This document shows positions 11,042 to 22,899 of a stretch of 64,000 nucleotides of DNA, piece by piece. The translations under genes and the position numbers were made by a program. Origin of the DNA: Ryuthela nishihirai. Taxonomy: Eukaryota > Arthropoda > Arachnida > Araneae > Heptathelidae. The stretch lies in the NCBI GenBank assembly GCA_038380435.1, contig JAWZYU010000011.1:88326501-88390500 (forward strand), in the 5' to 3' direction. The notes beneath the pieces are model-generated. The model was not told where the DNA came from, ran no database searches, and saw only the letters and a list, made by a program, of their open reading frames with translations. The stretch's first letter is position 1. Every line of letters begins with the position of its first letter.

Positions 11042-11480
11042 ACTCTAGAGTAACGCCTTGATTTTTTAATTACTTGTTTAAGATACTCATTACATTATTT
11101 TTCAATCATCTAATCGATAACGTTACATAAAGTTGTGCGAAATTCATTATCCTTGAATTTATCATGATAGAGAGGGCTCCATTTACTACTTGGCTCCAAG
11201 GCCCCCAAATTATCGATCCAGCTTTACCCTTTAAACAATTCCTTGAAAAGGGGTCTGACAGTAAGTATAATACAAGACATAAAGACACTCTGGCAAGTCA
11301 ATGACCTTTGGATTTCTTGTGTCCAGGAGAGAAGAAAAATTGTATGTTTTGCATTTTATTGAAACATTTCACAGCAACTTAGCAGTTACTATTAAATGTA
11401 GAATGGTAAACTAAGTAATAAGTTGAAAGGTTAATATAGTAACTAAGTAGTTTTTTTTAACAAATGTACCAAACTATTTA

Positions 11481-11672
11481 GGTGAGAAAGGGAACACCGG
11501 AGGTCTTGAGAAGGGTGTCGTTCGTTGGATGTGACATTAGCCGTGGTAGCCCTGTGTACCTTCACAAACAGACTGTGTGGCTTTGAGAGGAGGTTTCCAT
11601 GTCTTCTAAGAGCTGTACAGTGGCTCCCCTTCGCAAACCTTCTGTGAATCCTTGGGGTCTTTGAAATCTTGA
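11481..11672 (+). mobile_element. Diverged, headless SINE family A fragment
   Basis: The order of blocks matches the SINE body: GGGAACACCGGAGG, then CGTTGGATGTGACATTAGCCG, then CTGTGTACC, then GTGGCTCCCCTTCGCAAACC, then CTTGGGGTCTTTG. The tRNA-like head is absent and divergence is high, so this is an old, 5'-truncated copy. Confidence 0.6.
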
Positions 11673-11689
11673 TACTTAGCCTATTAGAT

Positions 11690-12496
11690 TTAGTGACCAG
11701 ATTTTAACATTGGTAAAGCGGGACACCATGAGCGGTCACCATTGGTAAGCGGGACACCATATTTTATTGTTAGTTTATAAATTAAATTAATTTGATTGTT
11801 ATAAAGTAACTATATTTTAAAAATTATTTTAATTTTAATCCTATATTTCTTTCTAAATAATAACAATACTAACTTGTATTATTTTTCCTGTGAATTTGCC
11901 GTAACGTAAGTCGTAAGTGTCACTTACAAGGCCGGCGCTAGACTTTTTGCCGCCACTATAAAATATAAATAATACGAGTACTGTCTGCTAAATTCAAGAA
12001 AATTTATGTATTTATGAAATAAATAAATAAATTACTCACCTAAATTATCTGAATAGCTGATTTGTTGACATCACTTGTTTAACTAGCACGCAGTACGGTG
12101 TGTATCGTCTGAGAGACAGTTACAAAATGTTTTCGTCGTTGCCAATACCAAAAAATGCCATTGTTCATTAAGTCTAAATAATGGTGGTGGAATTCTAACA
12201 ACTGATCAACAATGCGAACTTTGATAAGCAGTTCTCGATAATCAGTTCTCAACAATTATTTGTTATTATTAAAGTTTAACATTATAAAATTAACAAAAAT
12301 AATATAAAATTCATTCTTGGCGAAATAGCCACATGGCCGCCGAAAACCGTATATTCCCTTCCCGTTCTCCCGCCGTTCCCTAGCTCGTCGTGCATTATTT
12401 CCAAAAATCGGGACTTTTTTAAAACGCCGCGGGACGCGGGACAAATTGTTAAAAATCGGGACTGTCCCGCCAAAAGCGGGACGTCTGGTCACTATA
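11690..12496. mobile_element. Non-autonomous hAT-like element
   Basis: The ends are inverted repeats: left TTAGTGACCAGA and right TCTGGTCACTATA, followed inward by GCGGGAC-rich segments on both sides. The direct repeat CTATTAGAT flanks the element at 11681-11689 and 12497-12505, consistent with the 8-bp class of target duplication plus a chance base. The interior has no transposase; open frames of 60-78 codons at 12256-12492 arise from the terminal segment. Assignment to hAT rests on duplication length and terminus style, not on a protein. Confidence 0.75.
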
Positions 12497-14833
12497 CTAT
12501 TAGATGGAAATAAAAGTGAAGCTTAGTATGTCAGTATGTCAGAGGTATTAGGGACCCAATCTCTCCCACATACACGATAGATAGATACTTAATTTTAAAA
12601 CAACCTAAAATATATTTGTTTTCTATATTATGCATAATAAATTATTTTAGTGTCTTTTCTCATGGTTTAATTCGAAGCTTTATTATTTTTAAGATGCCAG
12701 ATTCAGAACAAACGAATATTTCCTTAAAACAATTATTACGAGGCATTTGTATTGATGTCATATCGCGATTGGTACTTTATAAATGATGCACATCGATGAA
12801 TAACAATTAAATTCGTTTGACGAAACAGAATACAAGTTTGAACTGAAACGTTTGTTTTTGTCTGTGCTCTGATTAGAGTCGTCACTTCCAGGGAGAAGAA
12901 GCAAGTCATCCCAGATCCTTGGAGACATCCAACGGGGATCGGCATCAAGCAGGTGAGGGGGTAAGTCATGAGGTAAGGAGAATAGGATTATTAGAAACTG
13001 AGCATCTCATATAATTTATTTCTAAGAAACAAAGCGTTTTGCTAACTTATGTTTAAATTTGTAAAATTAGCAAAATTCGGATTTTAGAGTTATAAAAACG
13101 AAGAAATGTTTTAATCTTAGAATCAATTATTTTGCTCCCCCAGGTGATGGACACATTCCATTATGATTGCCTGATTTAAGCTTAAAAAACATAAATTGTG
13201 GAATTAAAATTAAAAAATCGCTAGTATCAAAATATTTCATTTTTACTTGTTACTTTTTAAGCTTACATGTACCAGTTAGTTTTTAGTTGTTTTTCTTCTT
13301 CTAAAAATGAAGAGTCTTAACTTAATGGTTTACGAATAGAGTAGATTTCACAAATGTAAACTATAGATCATTTAGTCTGGAAACAGGAATAAATGCTTTC
13401 CACACTTGCACAACGGAAGTTTTGTCATGCGTATTGAACGTGTCTTATTTATCAAGTAGGATCCCAATAAAAAGCTGCTGACTTTAATGCAACAGATAAC
13501 TCATTACCTAATTGTGCATTTGTGTTAATTGTAAATTGTGTTTGTACACCTAATTGTTTATTGTTGTTGGGTTGTAAAACCTAATTGTGTTATTTGTAAA
13601 TTCAAGTTCAAAATTCGAGTGGAAGAGAGGGAAATCACTTAATTTTCGTTCACAAAAAATGTTTTCTACCATATCGTGATGCAAAAGCACCGAATACTTA
13701 AATTGTTAGCAAAATAAGGCTAGAGTAAAGTGTCTTCATGTAGATAGGATACTTTAGGTGTTACAATGAGTTTTGGACATTTCTTGGCCGATCTCATCGC
13801 CATCACAGTCACTAAGAATAACTACAGGCACATGGAATGGGCGGGCATTATTTCTCCATATGATGCTTGGAAACAGGACAAAAAATATGTTAATTAGGTT
13901 GATCATGGTATTGACCCTTTGCGTTATGTCATTTCTTTCCTTCCACTTTTTATTTAATATGTTAAAAATAGATAAAATAATGACGTCGGTTATATTAAAT
14001 TATTATATTTTGAATAAATTGAATGTTTCCGTTATTTATGAAATTACGAGTGTAAAATAAGAGTTAAAATTTCGACAACTTTTTATTCTGGAGACATTAT
14101 ATTAATTTTAGTACTGAATATATAAAAGTCATTTTTATTAATTAATACTGATCTAAAATGTTTGACGAATTGGTTGAATTAAAATGGTTTATATTTCAGT
14201 ACCAAAAAGACATTTTATTTAGACTAAAGAGTCATCATTTAATTAAAATTTCGTTAAACAGAATTACATACCTTAACATGGAATAATTACTCATTCTATT
14301 GTAGTGAATAAAGAGAACAAGTCCGATGTAAAGGATACGAGTTTATATATAACTTCTTAATTGTAACTGTAAAATACATAATTGATTCCTAACAACTATA
14401 CTTTGATTCATAACTCTTTCTTTTTAAAAATTGTTAAATAATAAACCCTTAATTATATTATGTAGTCATTATACACAAATATAATCTATGGTATACAACA
14501 TAGTATAGTTGGGGTGGGACGTACATTCCAGCTTAAGAAGTCTAATTTCAACATAAAATTAATTCTTAGCCCAAAAATTACCAATTAAATATATTAGGGT
14601 TACTGTCACTCAGAAATATATTATTTTTTATCTCTTTAAGTCATTTGTTTTTGTTTGTAGACTGTTAAATTATTTTTAAGGTGAATAGTAGTTTTTTCTG
14701 CATAATTCAAATTAGCCTATACGAGATGCTGGGCAAGGGTTTCTGTTGCCACTTCCAGGAGACAAATGAACGAACATTTCGGTTATTTGAATTCTTTTTT
14801 TATTTTGCATTTCCGATCGCTTGCTATTAAATA
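12497..14833. other. Spacer, no gene seen
   Basis: The sequence is AT-rich. The longest open frame is 95 codons (13773-14060, plus); it has no recognisable domain and ends in low-complexity AT-rich codons. No RNA gene or transposon ends are found. Confidence 0.45.
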
Positions 14834-15113
14834 CACCTATCCCTCGATTTACACTGAAGATAGGTTCCGCACAAAACCGTGCAAATCGAAATCTTGGATT
14901 TGCTATGTAAAACCGTGTAAAACGAAAAAAATATTAAAATGTGCATAATTCAGTCATTTATTTTCGTAAAACAAAAGCAAGACATCTTGAAAAACATAAA
15001 ATTACTCTTCATTCATAAAATAACAAATATATGTAGGTAATATAAGTACATATTTAATTCATTTTACATTAGGAACAAAAAATATAAGATCCTTAAAAAA
15101 AGTAACAATAAGT

Positions 15114-17120
15114 TTAATTACTGTCATCACTTTCATGGACTATCAGTCTTTTCTTCCTAATTGGTATGATGTCACTTTCATCACTCGATAGTTCTTGATG
15201 CGATTCTGGTTCAATGATTGATGAATTAATGACAATCTCAGATCGACGAGACTTTGTAATGAAATCCGTAATTAACAATTGTGTAGGTTTTTTTGTTAAA
15301 TCTTTATAGACCTCCTCATGTTGATTTAAGCACTTACTAATATCCCGCTGGAATCGGAGAGCTCGTTCAACATTCGGGTCATTTTGTAAAAAAATGATTA
15401 CCCAATTTTCTCCCCAATTCAAGTCCTACGCTGATGACTCTTGCTGTGAACGCAACTGGTTCAGATTGCTCTTCATCAGGATCATTGTGTTCATCACGTT
15501 TATTTGTTTCGTGAATCATGTTAACTAAATCATCCTCATCTAGTTCTTCGTCAGCCATTATTTCTTCAATATCTGCCTCAGCTAAATCCTCAAAACCTTC
15601 TCCTCCTATAGTATGCGCCAACTCAGTGATCTGAGAATATTCATGCTCTAATGGTAATCTATAATTCTCACCTTCAACAGCATCTGGCCATATTGCTTTC
15701 CAGCAGGCATTGAGCGTTGAATGTTTAATCTGGGTATATGACAGTCCAACATGCTTAACACAATCTAAGATTGTAAATTTCTTCCAAGCATCCATAAGAG
15801 TAAGAGATCCATCATTCTCCATTTGTTCTAAAATATACCTGAAGGTTTGCTTGATATACAGTGCCTTGAAAGTCGAAATTATCCCTACATCTAACGGCTG
15901 TAATAAGGAAGTTGTATTCTTTGGTAACAAAAAAACAATTTGTACAGTCGCTCAAAAAAGTATCCGAACGCCATAGTTGATTATAAAATTCAGAAAAAAT
16001 ATTTGGCAACGATTTTTTCAGAAATTAGTGATCTGGCATCCTTCGTGTACCGTACACGAAGGATGCCAGATCACTAATTTCTGAAAAAATCATTGCCAGA
16101 TATTTTTTCTGAATTTTGTAATCTACCATAGCGTTCGGATACTTTTTTGAGCGACTGTACATTTTCGTGTTGTAAATCTTGAGGATGACCTGGTGCATTA
16201 CCAATTAATAGAAGGGCATTAAAAGGCAATCCCCTTTTACTTAAATAACTTTTGACATCTGGGACAAACAAGTTATGAAACCATTCATTGAAAACCATGG
16301 CAGTGACCCATGCTTTCTTATTAGCCATCCAATAAACGGGAAGGTTTTTGATATTTATTCCTTTAAATGAGCGAGGTTTGTTTTTAACCATTTTAACAAT
16401 CGATCGATTGTTTCGATTTGTTAATAACCAATGGTTTCATTATATGATCGCCTGAAGCGTTGCTACAGAAAAGAACTGTTATACGACTTTTCGCTGCCTT
16501 ATGACCACTAGCTGACTTGTGAGATTTAGCCAAATAGGTTCTTTCTGGCATTTTTTTCCAGAATAACCCGGACTCGTCAGCATTGAAGACCTGGTCAGGA
16601 GTGTAGGAGTGGCGGCAATGATTTCAGCAAATTTTGCTGGATATTGTTGTGCTGCATCAGAATCAGCAGATGCTCTTTCACCTTTCAATCGTAGATTATG
16701 TAAAGAATGTCTTTGTTTAAATCTCTCGAACCAACCATGGCTTGAGGAAAAAGATACCTTCTTTTCATCTGGCGAAGTCGACGGTACCTGATTCTTAAGT
16801 GTTTCATAAATCTTTAAAGTCTTATTTGTAATGGCACTGGTATCAATTGGAACCCGCTTTTGAGTTTGGTCTTCTAGCCATATCACTAATGCCTTTTCCA
16901 TATTTTCCATTGTAACATCTCTTACATATGAAATTGTGCTCATACTCGTGCAAGATCCAGCTGCTACACTTTTTCTAATGGAGTCTTCATTTTTTCTTAT
17001 TGTCCTTATTATGGCTTCATTCATGGAGTAAAATTTAGCAATATCTGTTACTCTTTCTCTATTACGTAGACGATCTAATATTTTAATTTTTGTTTTTAAA
17101 GAAATAACTTTTCTTTTCAT
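15114..17120 (-). pseudogene. Tigger-type transposase, inactivated
   Basis: The start at 17120 opens MKRKVISLKTKIKILDRL, a pogo/CENP-B-type helix-turn-helix. A CENP-B-like second DNA-binding domain follows (key residues around SHGWFERFKQRHSLH). Next comes a DDE catalytic domain: FNADES (first Asp) can be read after a frameshift near 16585, and the normally invariant DNAPGHP motif reads GNAPGHP near 16200, so the second catalytic Asp is lost. The C-terminal part (15114-15930) contains NTTSLLQPLD and an acidic tail in two frames. Inactivation is by frameshifts, stops, the Asp-to-Gly change and the MITE insertion. The transposase would act in the nucleus on its own terminal repeats. Confidence 0.9.
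15945..16157. mobile_element. Palindromic MITE, copy 1, inside Tigger
   Basis: The element starts CAGTCGCTCAAAAAAGTATC and ends with its reverse complement, flanked by TA on both sides (15943-15944, 16158-16159). The arms are about 106 bp and pair over nearly their whole length, meeting at the centre CCTTCGTGTACCGTACACGAAGG-type junction with essentially no loop. It has no coding capacity. Termini and TA duplication indicate mobilisation by a Tc1/mariner-family transposase that is not in this window. Confidence 0.9.
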
Positions 17121-17511
17121 TTGATTTTTTTAAAAACTTTTGGCATTATAAAACCTTAAAAAATTACGTAAATTATAAAAATGCCAGAAAAACTATAAAT
17201 GTTAGAAACTTACCAGTAGATATTTAAATAATAAAATAAAAAAACGCACAATGATGTAAAGCTTTGCTGCTAAAATGATACTGCACTACTTCACATGAAC
17301 CAGATAGCTTTACTATTGTGAAATACTACGGGGATTCCCCGTGTTGTAAAATATAGGGGAATCCCCGTTGTTGCCAGTGTTACCAAAGGAATGAGATTAA
17401 AAAATGACTTGAAATATATATGCAACACAATATACATTTTTACCAGTTTTTTGAAATCCGTTATTTTATCAATCGTGTAAAACAAGTACCGTGTAAATCG
17501 GGGGATAAGTG

Positions 17512-18821
17512 TATATCATGACTTATAACAGTCATGATATATTTAGTAATTTTTTGTTTAGAAAGGTTTACCACTCCTTCGAAGATGGTAATGCCTTTAG
17601 TTCATGGGTTAAACTCCAAGAAATCCAATGATAACACATTATTCGAAACAGCAATAGCTCGCTAACGATACTACGCAGTGATCCAGCACTAATAATCAAC
17701 GAGAAGCAAGTCTTTAGTGATAGTATTATTATTTTTTATCACGAGCTCTTCCACTGCAGCTATGGATTTTGGTATCACAAACACATTGAGTTTGCAAGGA
17801 TTACAGAATATCTTCAACACCCATTGGTTGACTTCCCATTGACTAATGCATCATCCACCATACTGATCCGAAATTGTCTGATAAGTTTCAGTTGACTTTA
17901 TTCCTTCAACAACATAAAGAAATTGAATCATAGATCGTATCCCTACCTGCATGCGTGATAACACGCGTGTACCTGAGTACATTTTCAATATTTACACTTA
18001 TACTTTACGTCTATCATGAATACAGATTGTTTACTAATAACGCCAGCAGATGGCCCCACTAAATTAAAAAAATGCACTTCTACAGTAGTATTTTTCGCTC
18101 CGCATGTTTTACTAGCTTTTTTAACATAATAATTATTGATTTCCATGCATATGCTTGAAGCTTAAAATATTGTTTTGCCCAATTCGATAGCTTTGTGTAT
18201 TTCTGTATTTATTTTACTGTCAATGTCGATTATGTTACCATCAATAAAAAACATTTTAGAATACCTGAGTACATTTTCAATATTTAGAATAGAAATGCGA
18301 ATGCAAAATGGCTCCCCTTTTTCTGATCGAAATGAATTCAATCATTTACTCTCTGGTAGGTAGTCTGAACTTATTAAAATATTTTAGCTGTATTCCAGCG
18401 GTTAATAATTCATGTTTTCTCTCAGCTTTAGATACAACCTGTATCCAATAAACATTTCCTAACACACAAGTAAAATTTCACCTCATCAACCAGCTAATTT
18501 CATCTTATTTGTTAATTACTTTTGAAAACTACTCTAAATTACTCTTACATTGTAGTACAATGGTTTGAGTATCCTTTAATATACGTACATGCTTTTTCTA
18601 CTTAATAGTCTTGTTATGTCTGTGGATTTTGATCACTATATACACACATCTTTGGATTTATTTATGAATTTTAATATCGCAGAAATGAAATAATTGTTAG
18701 GTGTTAAGAACAATATGCTTCATGATTCAGGTATGGAAATTATGCATTGACATTATAAGATACAGATATTATAACTATGCATCAACATTATAAGATACAG
18801 ATATTAAAAATATATTCATTA
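17512..18821. other. Spacer, no gene seen
   Basis: A small hairpin (TATCATGACT...AGTCATGATA, about 17515-17541) abuts the Tigger right end. The rest is AT-rich, with a duplicated CCTGAGTACATTTTCAATATTTA near 17972 and 18264. No coding signal is visible. Confidence 0.45.
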
Positions 18822-19005
18822 TGAGGCCGTCTCGTGGCTACCGCACTCGATTACTGATCAAAGGGGCCTGGGTTCGAGTCCCCAAGAAAGGAATGGATTT
18901 TTGTGCTGTCTTTCTGCTAAGGTCCCTTCATCCTCACAAACTTGTAGTATTGAGAATTAAAAGTTCCTGTCAGACCTCTGTGGAAAGGGCTGATTGAGAG
19001 GGTTT
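18822..19005 (+). mobile_element. tRNA-like SINE (family B)
   Basis: GAGGCCGTCTCGTGGCTACC supplies an A-box-like segment, and GGTTCGAGTCCCC about 45 bp downstream is a good B box. The body has TGTCTTTCTGCTAAGGTC, CTCACAA and CCTGTCAGACCTCTGTGG, shared in order with 33478-33640 and, for the last block, 42185-42232. The T run at the 3' side may be a Pol III stop. The family is distinct from family A in both head and body. Confidence 0.7.
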
Positions 19006-19517
19006 TTTTGCATTATGATTCATAATCACAATATAATTTGGTTATAAATAATATAGTTTAAACCACACAATAAAATTTGAAAATTGCCCATGAAAATGAA
19101 TGTCATGGCTGCAATGAGACCACGCAACCTTTCTCTATGAGTGTCTTGAATAAGGCAGAATCTTTTCAATAAAGTAAATATTATTGAGTTGTTGGTGTCA
19201 CATAAAAATAATGAGCAAGAGACTAAACATTAGAACGAAGAGTTTCTTGAAGTTGTAATTGCATCTGCTATTTCTAATATCAATTTTTGCTCTATACAGA
19301 AATTATTCCTGAGGTTTTAAGGTTGACAATATCCTTACCTGAATTGAAGCGAATGTTATTTATTTTACGAAAACCTTATAATCATTTGACCGGTAGGTTT
19401 TAATTGATGCTGAAGTAGCATGTAAACCTAAAATAAATCTTATACCTTTTCGATAAAAATATACCGATTATTATATGTAATTATTCAGTTACTTTTCATA
19501 TATTATTTTTATAATAT

Positions 19518-20079
19518 TGTTGCAATTTAAAATGGATGAGCACTGAGCGTGGGTTGAAGTAAAAATTGGTCAATGAAAATTACAATACAATGCAATTCAC
19601 TACAAAATTATGGATGAAATCATTTATAAACAAACTAAGTCAAAAGGCACGAAACTCTAAAATAAAAATCTTTCAGAAGAATCTATTAAATTCCTAAATA
19701 ACTAAATAACTATACACAAAACTGCGACTAAGTGTACTAGTTTTTCAGAACTAATTATTTTCATGCGTTACACACCATGCACAAAACCACAATATTTTTC
19801 CGTTTTATACACCAGCTTAATATATATAATCCATACCAATAAAGTAGTCCAACCTCCAGCGCACACACTAAATAAAAACATTTATTCGTTAAACTATCGT
19901 GCATAGACTCTTAATTATGCCTCCTTTTGGATCTCACAACTTCAACAACACACTTCTATCTTTCTTATATTTCAGATCGGTTCAATGTTCTAATTCATTG
20001 GTTAATTAATTCTCACGCACACACAAGTTCATCACACGCCCATCACAAACTCATTGCAGCACGTTCATCTGTCGTAACA
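19518..20079 (-). mobile_element. Solo LTR (Gypsy-like family)
   Basis: On the minus strand it begins TGTTACGACAGATGAACGTG and ends CATTTTAAATTGCAACA, so it has TG...CA termini. Both ends are flanked by ATAT (19514-19517 and 20080-20083), a 4-bp target duplication, which shows a complete solo LTR. It aligns block by block with the solo LTR at 58563-59286, and its terminus matches the LTR attached to a gag relic at 24189. It is 562 bp against 724 bp at 58.6 kb. No internal sequence remains, as expected after recombination between two LTRs. Confidence 0.85.
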
Positions 20080-21108
20080 ATATTATATATAATATGTGTT
20101 TGCAATGAATATAAAGGTTACCTCCGATTTAAACATCAAATTATAGATGTGTGAACAAGAAAATGATATATTTTAAAAACAAAACCTACATACAATGTAT
20201 CCTCTTTACGTCTTTGAAGACACCACCCGTTACAAAGAAATATCACGAGGCAAAGTCGTTTATCGTAGAGTAAATATTCGTTTTATACTAAAAGCACCAT
20301 AACAGCTATTCATTGTAGCTTTTCATTCTTTGATACAAGTTTTTTAATGGTAATTCCCTTGTTCGTAGTTTTCTCTCTAACTGTAAACTTCGCTTTCAAT
20401 TTTATTGATAACGTCTATTATGCTTCCACATCAAATCACTTAACGTACTTCAACATACTCCAGAGCTGAGACATACGCGACATAATAGAGTTTTCTTCGT
20501 CCACACTGTTATCATAAAATTTTTCTCATTTTTTCTATCCAGGGATTTATATATAAACTGAAACAAGCAAAGTATTTCAATAGCCTTTGTTTTCATAACC
20601 ATAATAATAACTAACATAGTTTAGTAAATTATACGCATATAATTAATTTCAATGTAATTCTTCCATTTCAATATTCTTTCCTGAGCATTGGAGTCTTGTG
20701 AGTTGGACCTCTATTCCATCGGCAACAATGAGTTCTCAATGAAGCTAAAAAATAAAGGGAGCGAAGCCTTTATATAAGAGAAATATAAAGAGAGAAGCCT
20801 TCATCTTTGAAGAGGTCCTTTAGTGTCCTGAGGCTAAAAAGACAATTCAACATTTCTGAATCCATCTCTCGACCTATCGCTGCGTACATTTCTTTCAACA
20901 CTCAATTTCATGTGAATCTTCTGTATTTTCCACATCTGAAGCAAGCGAAAACCTCATCGAACAAACATCGACAACTTATTAAGTGTAATAGTGTTGTACA
21001 ATACGATATTTGAAATAAATGTATATTTCATTCATTAAAATGTAGCCTATTCACTTCCTCAATGTGTCTCAGGATTGGATATATACTAGGATCTCTTCTG
21101 TTGAAGTA
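20080..21108. other. Spacer, no gene seen
   Basis: A duplicated phrase (GGGAGCGAAGCCTTTATATA and GAGAGAAGCCTTCAT) lies near 20757-20806. Short open frames to 68 codons have no domain. No RNA gene is seen. Confidence 0.4.
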
Positions 21109-21338
21109 CAGTCGCTCAAAAAATATCCGAACACTATGGTTGATTACAGAATTCGAAAAAAAAAATATATATATATATATATCTGGCAACGATTTTTTTT
21201 TAGAAATTAGTGATCTGGCAACCTTCGTGTACAGTACACGAAGGTTGCCAGATCACTAATTTCTAAAAAAATCGTTGCCACATATTTTTTCTGAATTCTG
21301 TAATTAACCATAGTATTCGGATATTTTTTGAGCGACTG
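21109..21338. mobile_element. Palindromic MITE, copy 2
   Basis: The family is that of 15945-16157: it starts CAGTCGCTCAAAAAATATCC, ends with the inverse, and TA flanks both sides (21107-21108 and 21339-21340). The centre reads CTTCGTGTACAGTACACGAAG. The left arm has an expanded A(n)(TA)n tract at about 21150-21181 that has no counterpart in the right arm, a local microsatellite expansion inside an otherwise symmetrical element. Confidence 0.9.
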
Positions 21339-22739
21339 TACAACGTATTCTTGAATTGAAGAACTAATAGCTGCCTTGAACTCGGGTTTAATGATAAAAG
21401 CACAATTGTTATAATGCAATATGGGGTGGCAGAGAGGACATTCATAGAAGGAATTTGGGGGAAGCACAGTCAAGTCTCTGTGTAGCTAGCTACAAGGTTA
21501 GTAAACGAGCGAATTAAAACGTTTAATCAAACAAATGTACAAAGGGATAAAAAAAAAAGTATTATTGAATCTAAATCGCATACTGCTACAGATAAAGACA
21601 CAGAATATTAATTCAACACGGGATAGAACAAGAAAAATATTTTCGCGAAATTTCGGACAATAGATCAAGTATTTTAGGTATTGGAAGGGCCGAATTCTGT
21701 TTACAAAAGGTAAATATATTTCGATAGTTTGTACAGTTATTGACCTCTCACCGATAATATTCGAAGCTACTGCACGTTGGAAAACTTCCCAAAGTTACAT
21801 CACCATGTGGGAAAAGAAAACCATGCACTGCTGGGCAGCCTAGTTCAGACCGTTGTCCATGCGCCCAACCATGAACGAGGAAATAATATTATCTTAACGT
21901 CACCCGGAGCTACCCATGGCCAGCGGAGCACATCCTAAAGGATTTGCATTATCATCCGTTCTTTCGTGCCTTTGTAGTTAACTTGTTTAACCTTTCTCCT
22001 TAATACTATTTTAAACTAAAATACTTTTTAGATTAAACTTTATTAGAAGTAAATACTTGTGTAAGATAAAAGTAGCACTTTTACATTTAGATACATCGTG
22101 ATTTTTTTTTTATGTACATTTGCGCTGATCTTTAGAAAAAACAGCATTAAAGCCAGTTTTCGAAATTTTTAGTTATTATAGATCCGAATGAAGCATAATG
22201 CACAAAGGACTAAATGGTTAATGTTAGTTATTGCTCAGATAATGCATTTAGGAGTGTAGTGTCTAAGAAGGTTCAATGCTATTACAGATATTTTCAAAAT
22301 TTCAAGTAATAAATTTAATACACAAATGACTTGCGTCTTTGAATGGCATTATGAAACAGTTCCCTTGGTAATCCCCGTGCCTCCCACAGACTCTAATAAG
22401 GAGCAAAGATTAGTGGAAAAGTAATAAATTTGGTACTTCGAATTAAAATGCAACTGAGATAGAATTTCCATTATTTATATTTTGAACCTTTTAAATCTCA
22501 AGTGCATATTCCTGAAACGATTTGTTTCTACACATAATTTGGATTGCAACGTCTTGAAGATATTAAAAATTATGACTAAACTGGAAATTTGATTGCTTAT
22601 ACATAAAAGCAGTTTCTGTCATTGCTTACGGATATTAGTTCCATCATGTATAATGCATATTATTATTATTTTGTTCTGTCAGGTTAGTACCACCATAATC
22701 ATTTGATGTAGCAGAAAAAATGTAGGTAAACCCTTTCAG
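21339..22739. other. Spacer, no gene seen
   Basis: A GC-richer patch near 21775-21960 (around AAAACCATGCACTGCTGGGC) interrupts AT-rich sequence. I cannot tie it to a gene or transposon. No frame is long enough to support an exon. Confidence 0.35.
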
Positions 22740-22899
22740 TAGGATCAGTTTGGTTTTTAGTTAATATTCTTCTTGTTTCTCTCCATAAGTCAGTAAGATG
22801 AGGTGGGATGTCTATATGATGTTGGTACCAGTGTCTACTATCATACGGCAAGGTACTCCAAGGTTCCATCAGCTACCAATCCGTTATTATCACCATGTA

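Larger units (their letters stand above)
14834..17511 (-). mobile_element. pogo/Tigger DNA transposon, complete ends
   Basis: The left end CACCTATCCCTCGATTTACA and the right end GTGTAAATCGGGGGATAAGTG are inverted repeats of about 20 bp. TA dinucleotides flank both ends (14832-14833 and 17512-17513), the target duplication used by Tc1/mariner-superfamily elements including pogo. The body holds a broken transposase on the minus strand. A 213-bp palindromic MITE (15945-16157) is inserted in the transposase, so the Tigger copy was already present when the MITE family moved. Confidence 0.9.

Noticed and set aside
13773..14060. 95-codon plus-strand frame
   Set aside because: Its second half is low-complexity AT-rich codons and nothing resembles a known family.
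18822..18900. Functional tRNA gene
   Set aside because: The B box is good but the sequence continues into a repeated body found at 33.5 kb, so it is a SINE.
20340..20420. Polypurine tract of an LTR element
   Set aside because: The LTR at 19518-20079 is solo with ATAT on both sides; the pyrimidine stretch is chance.
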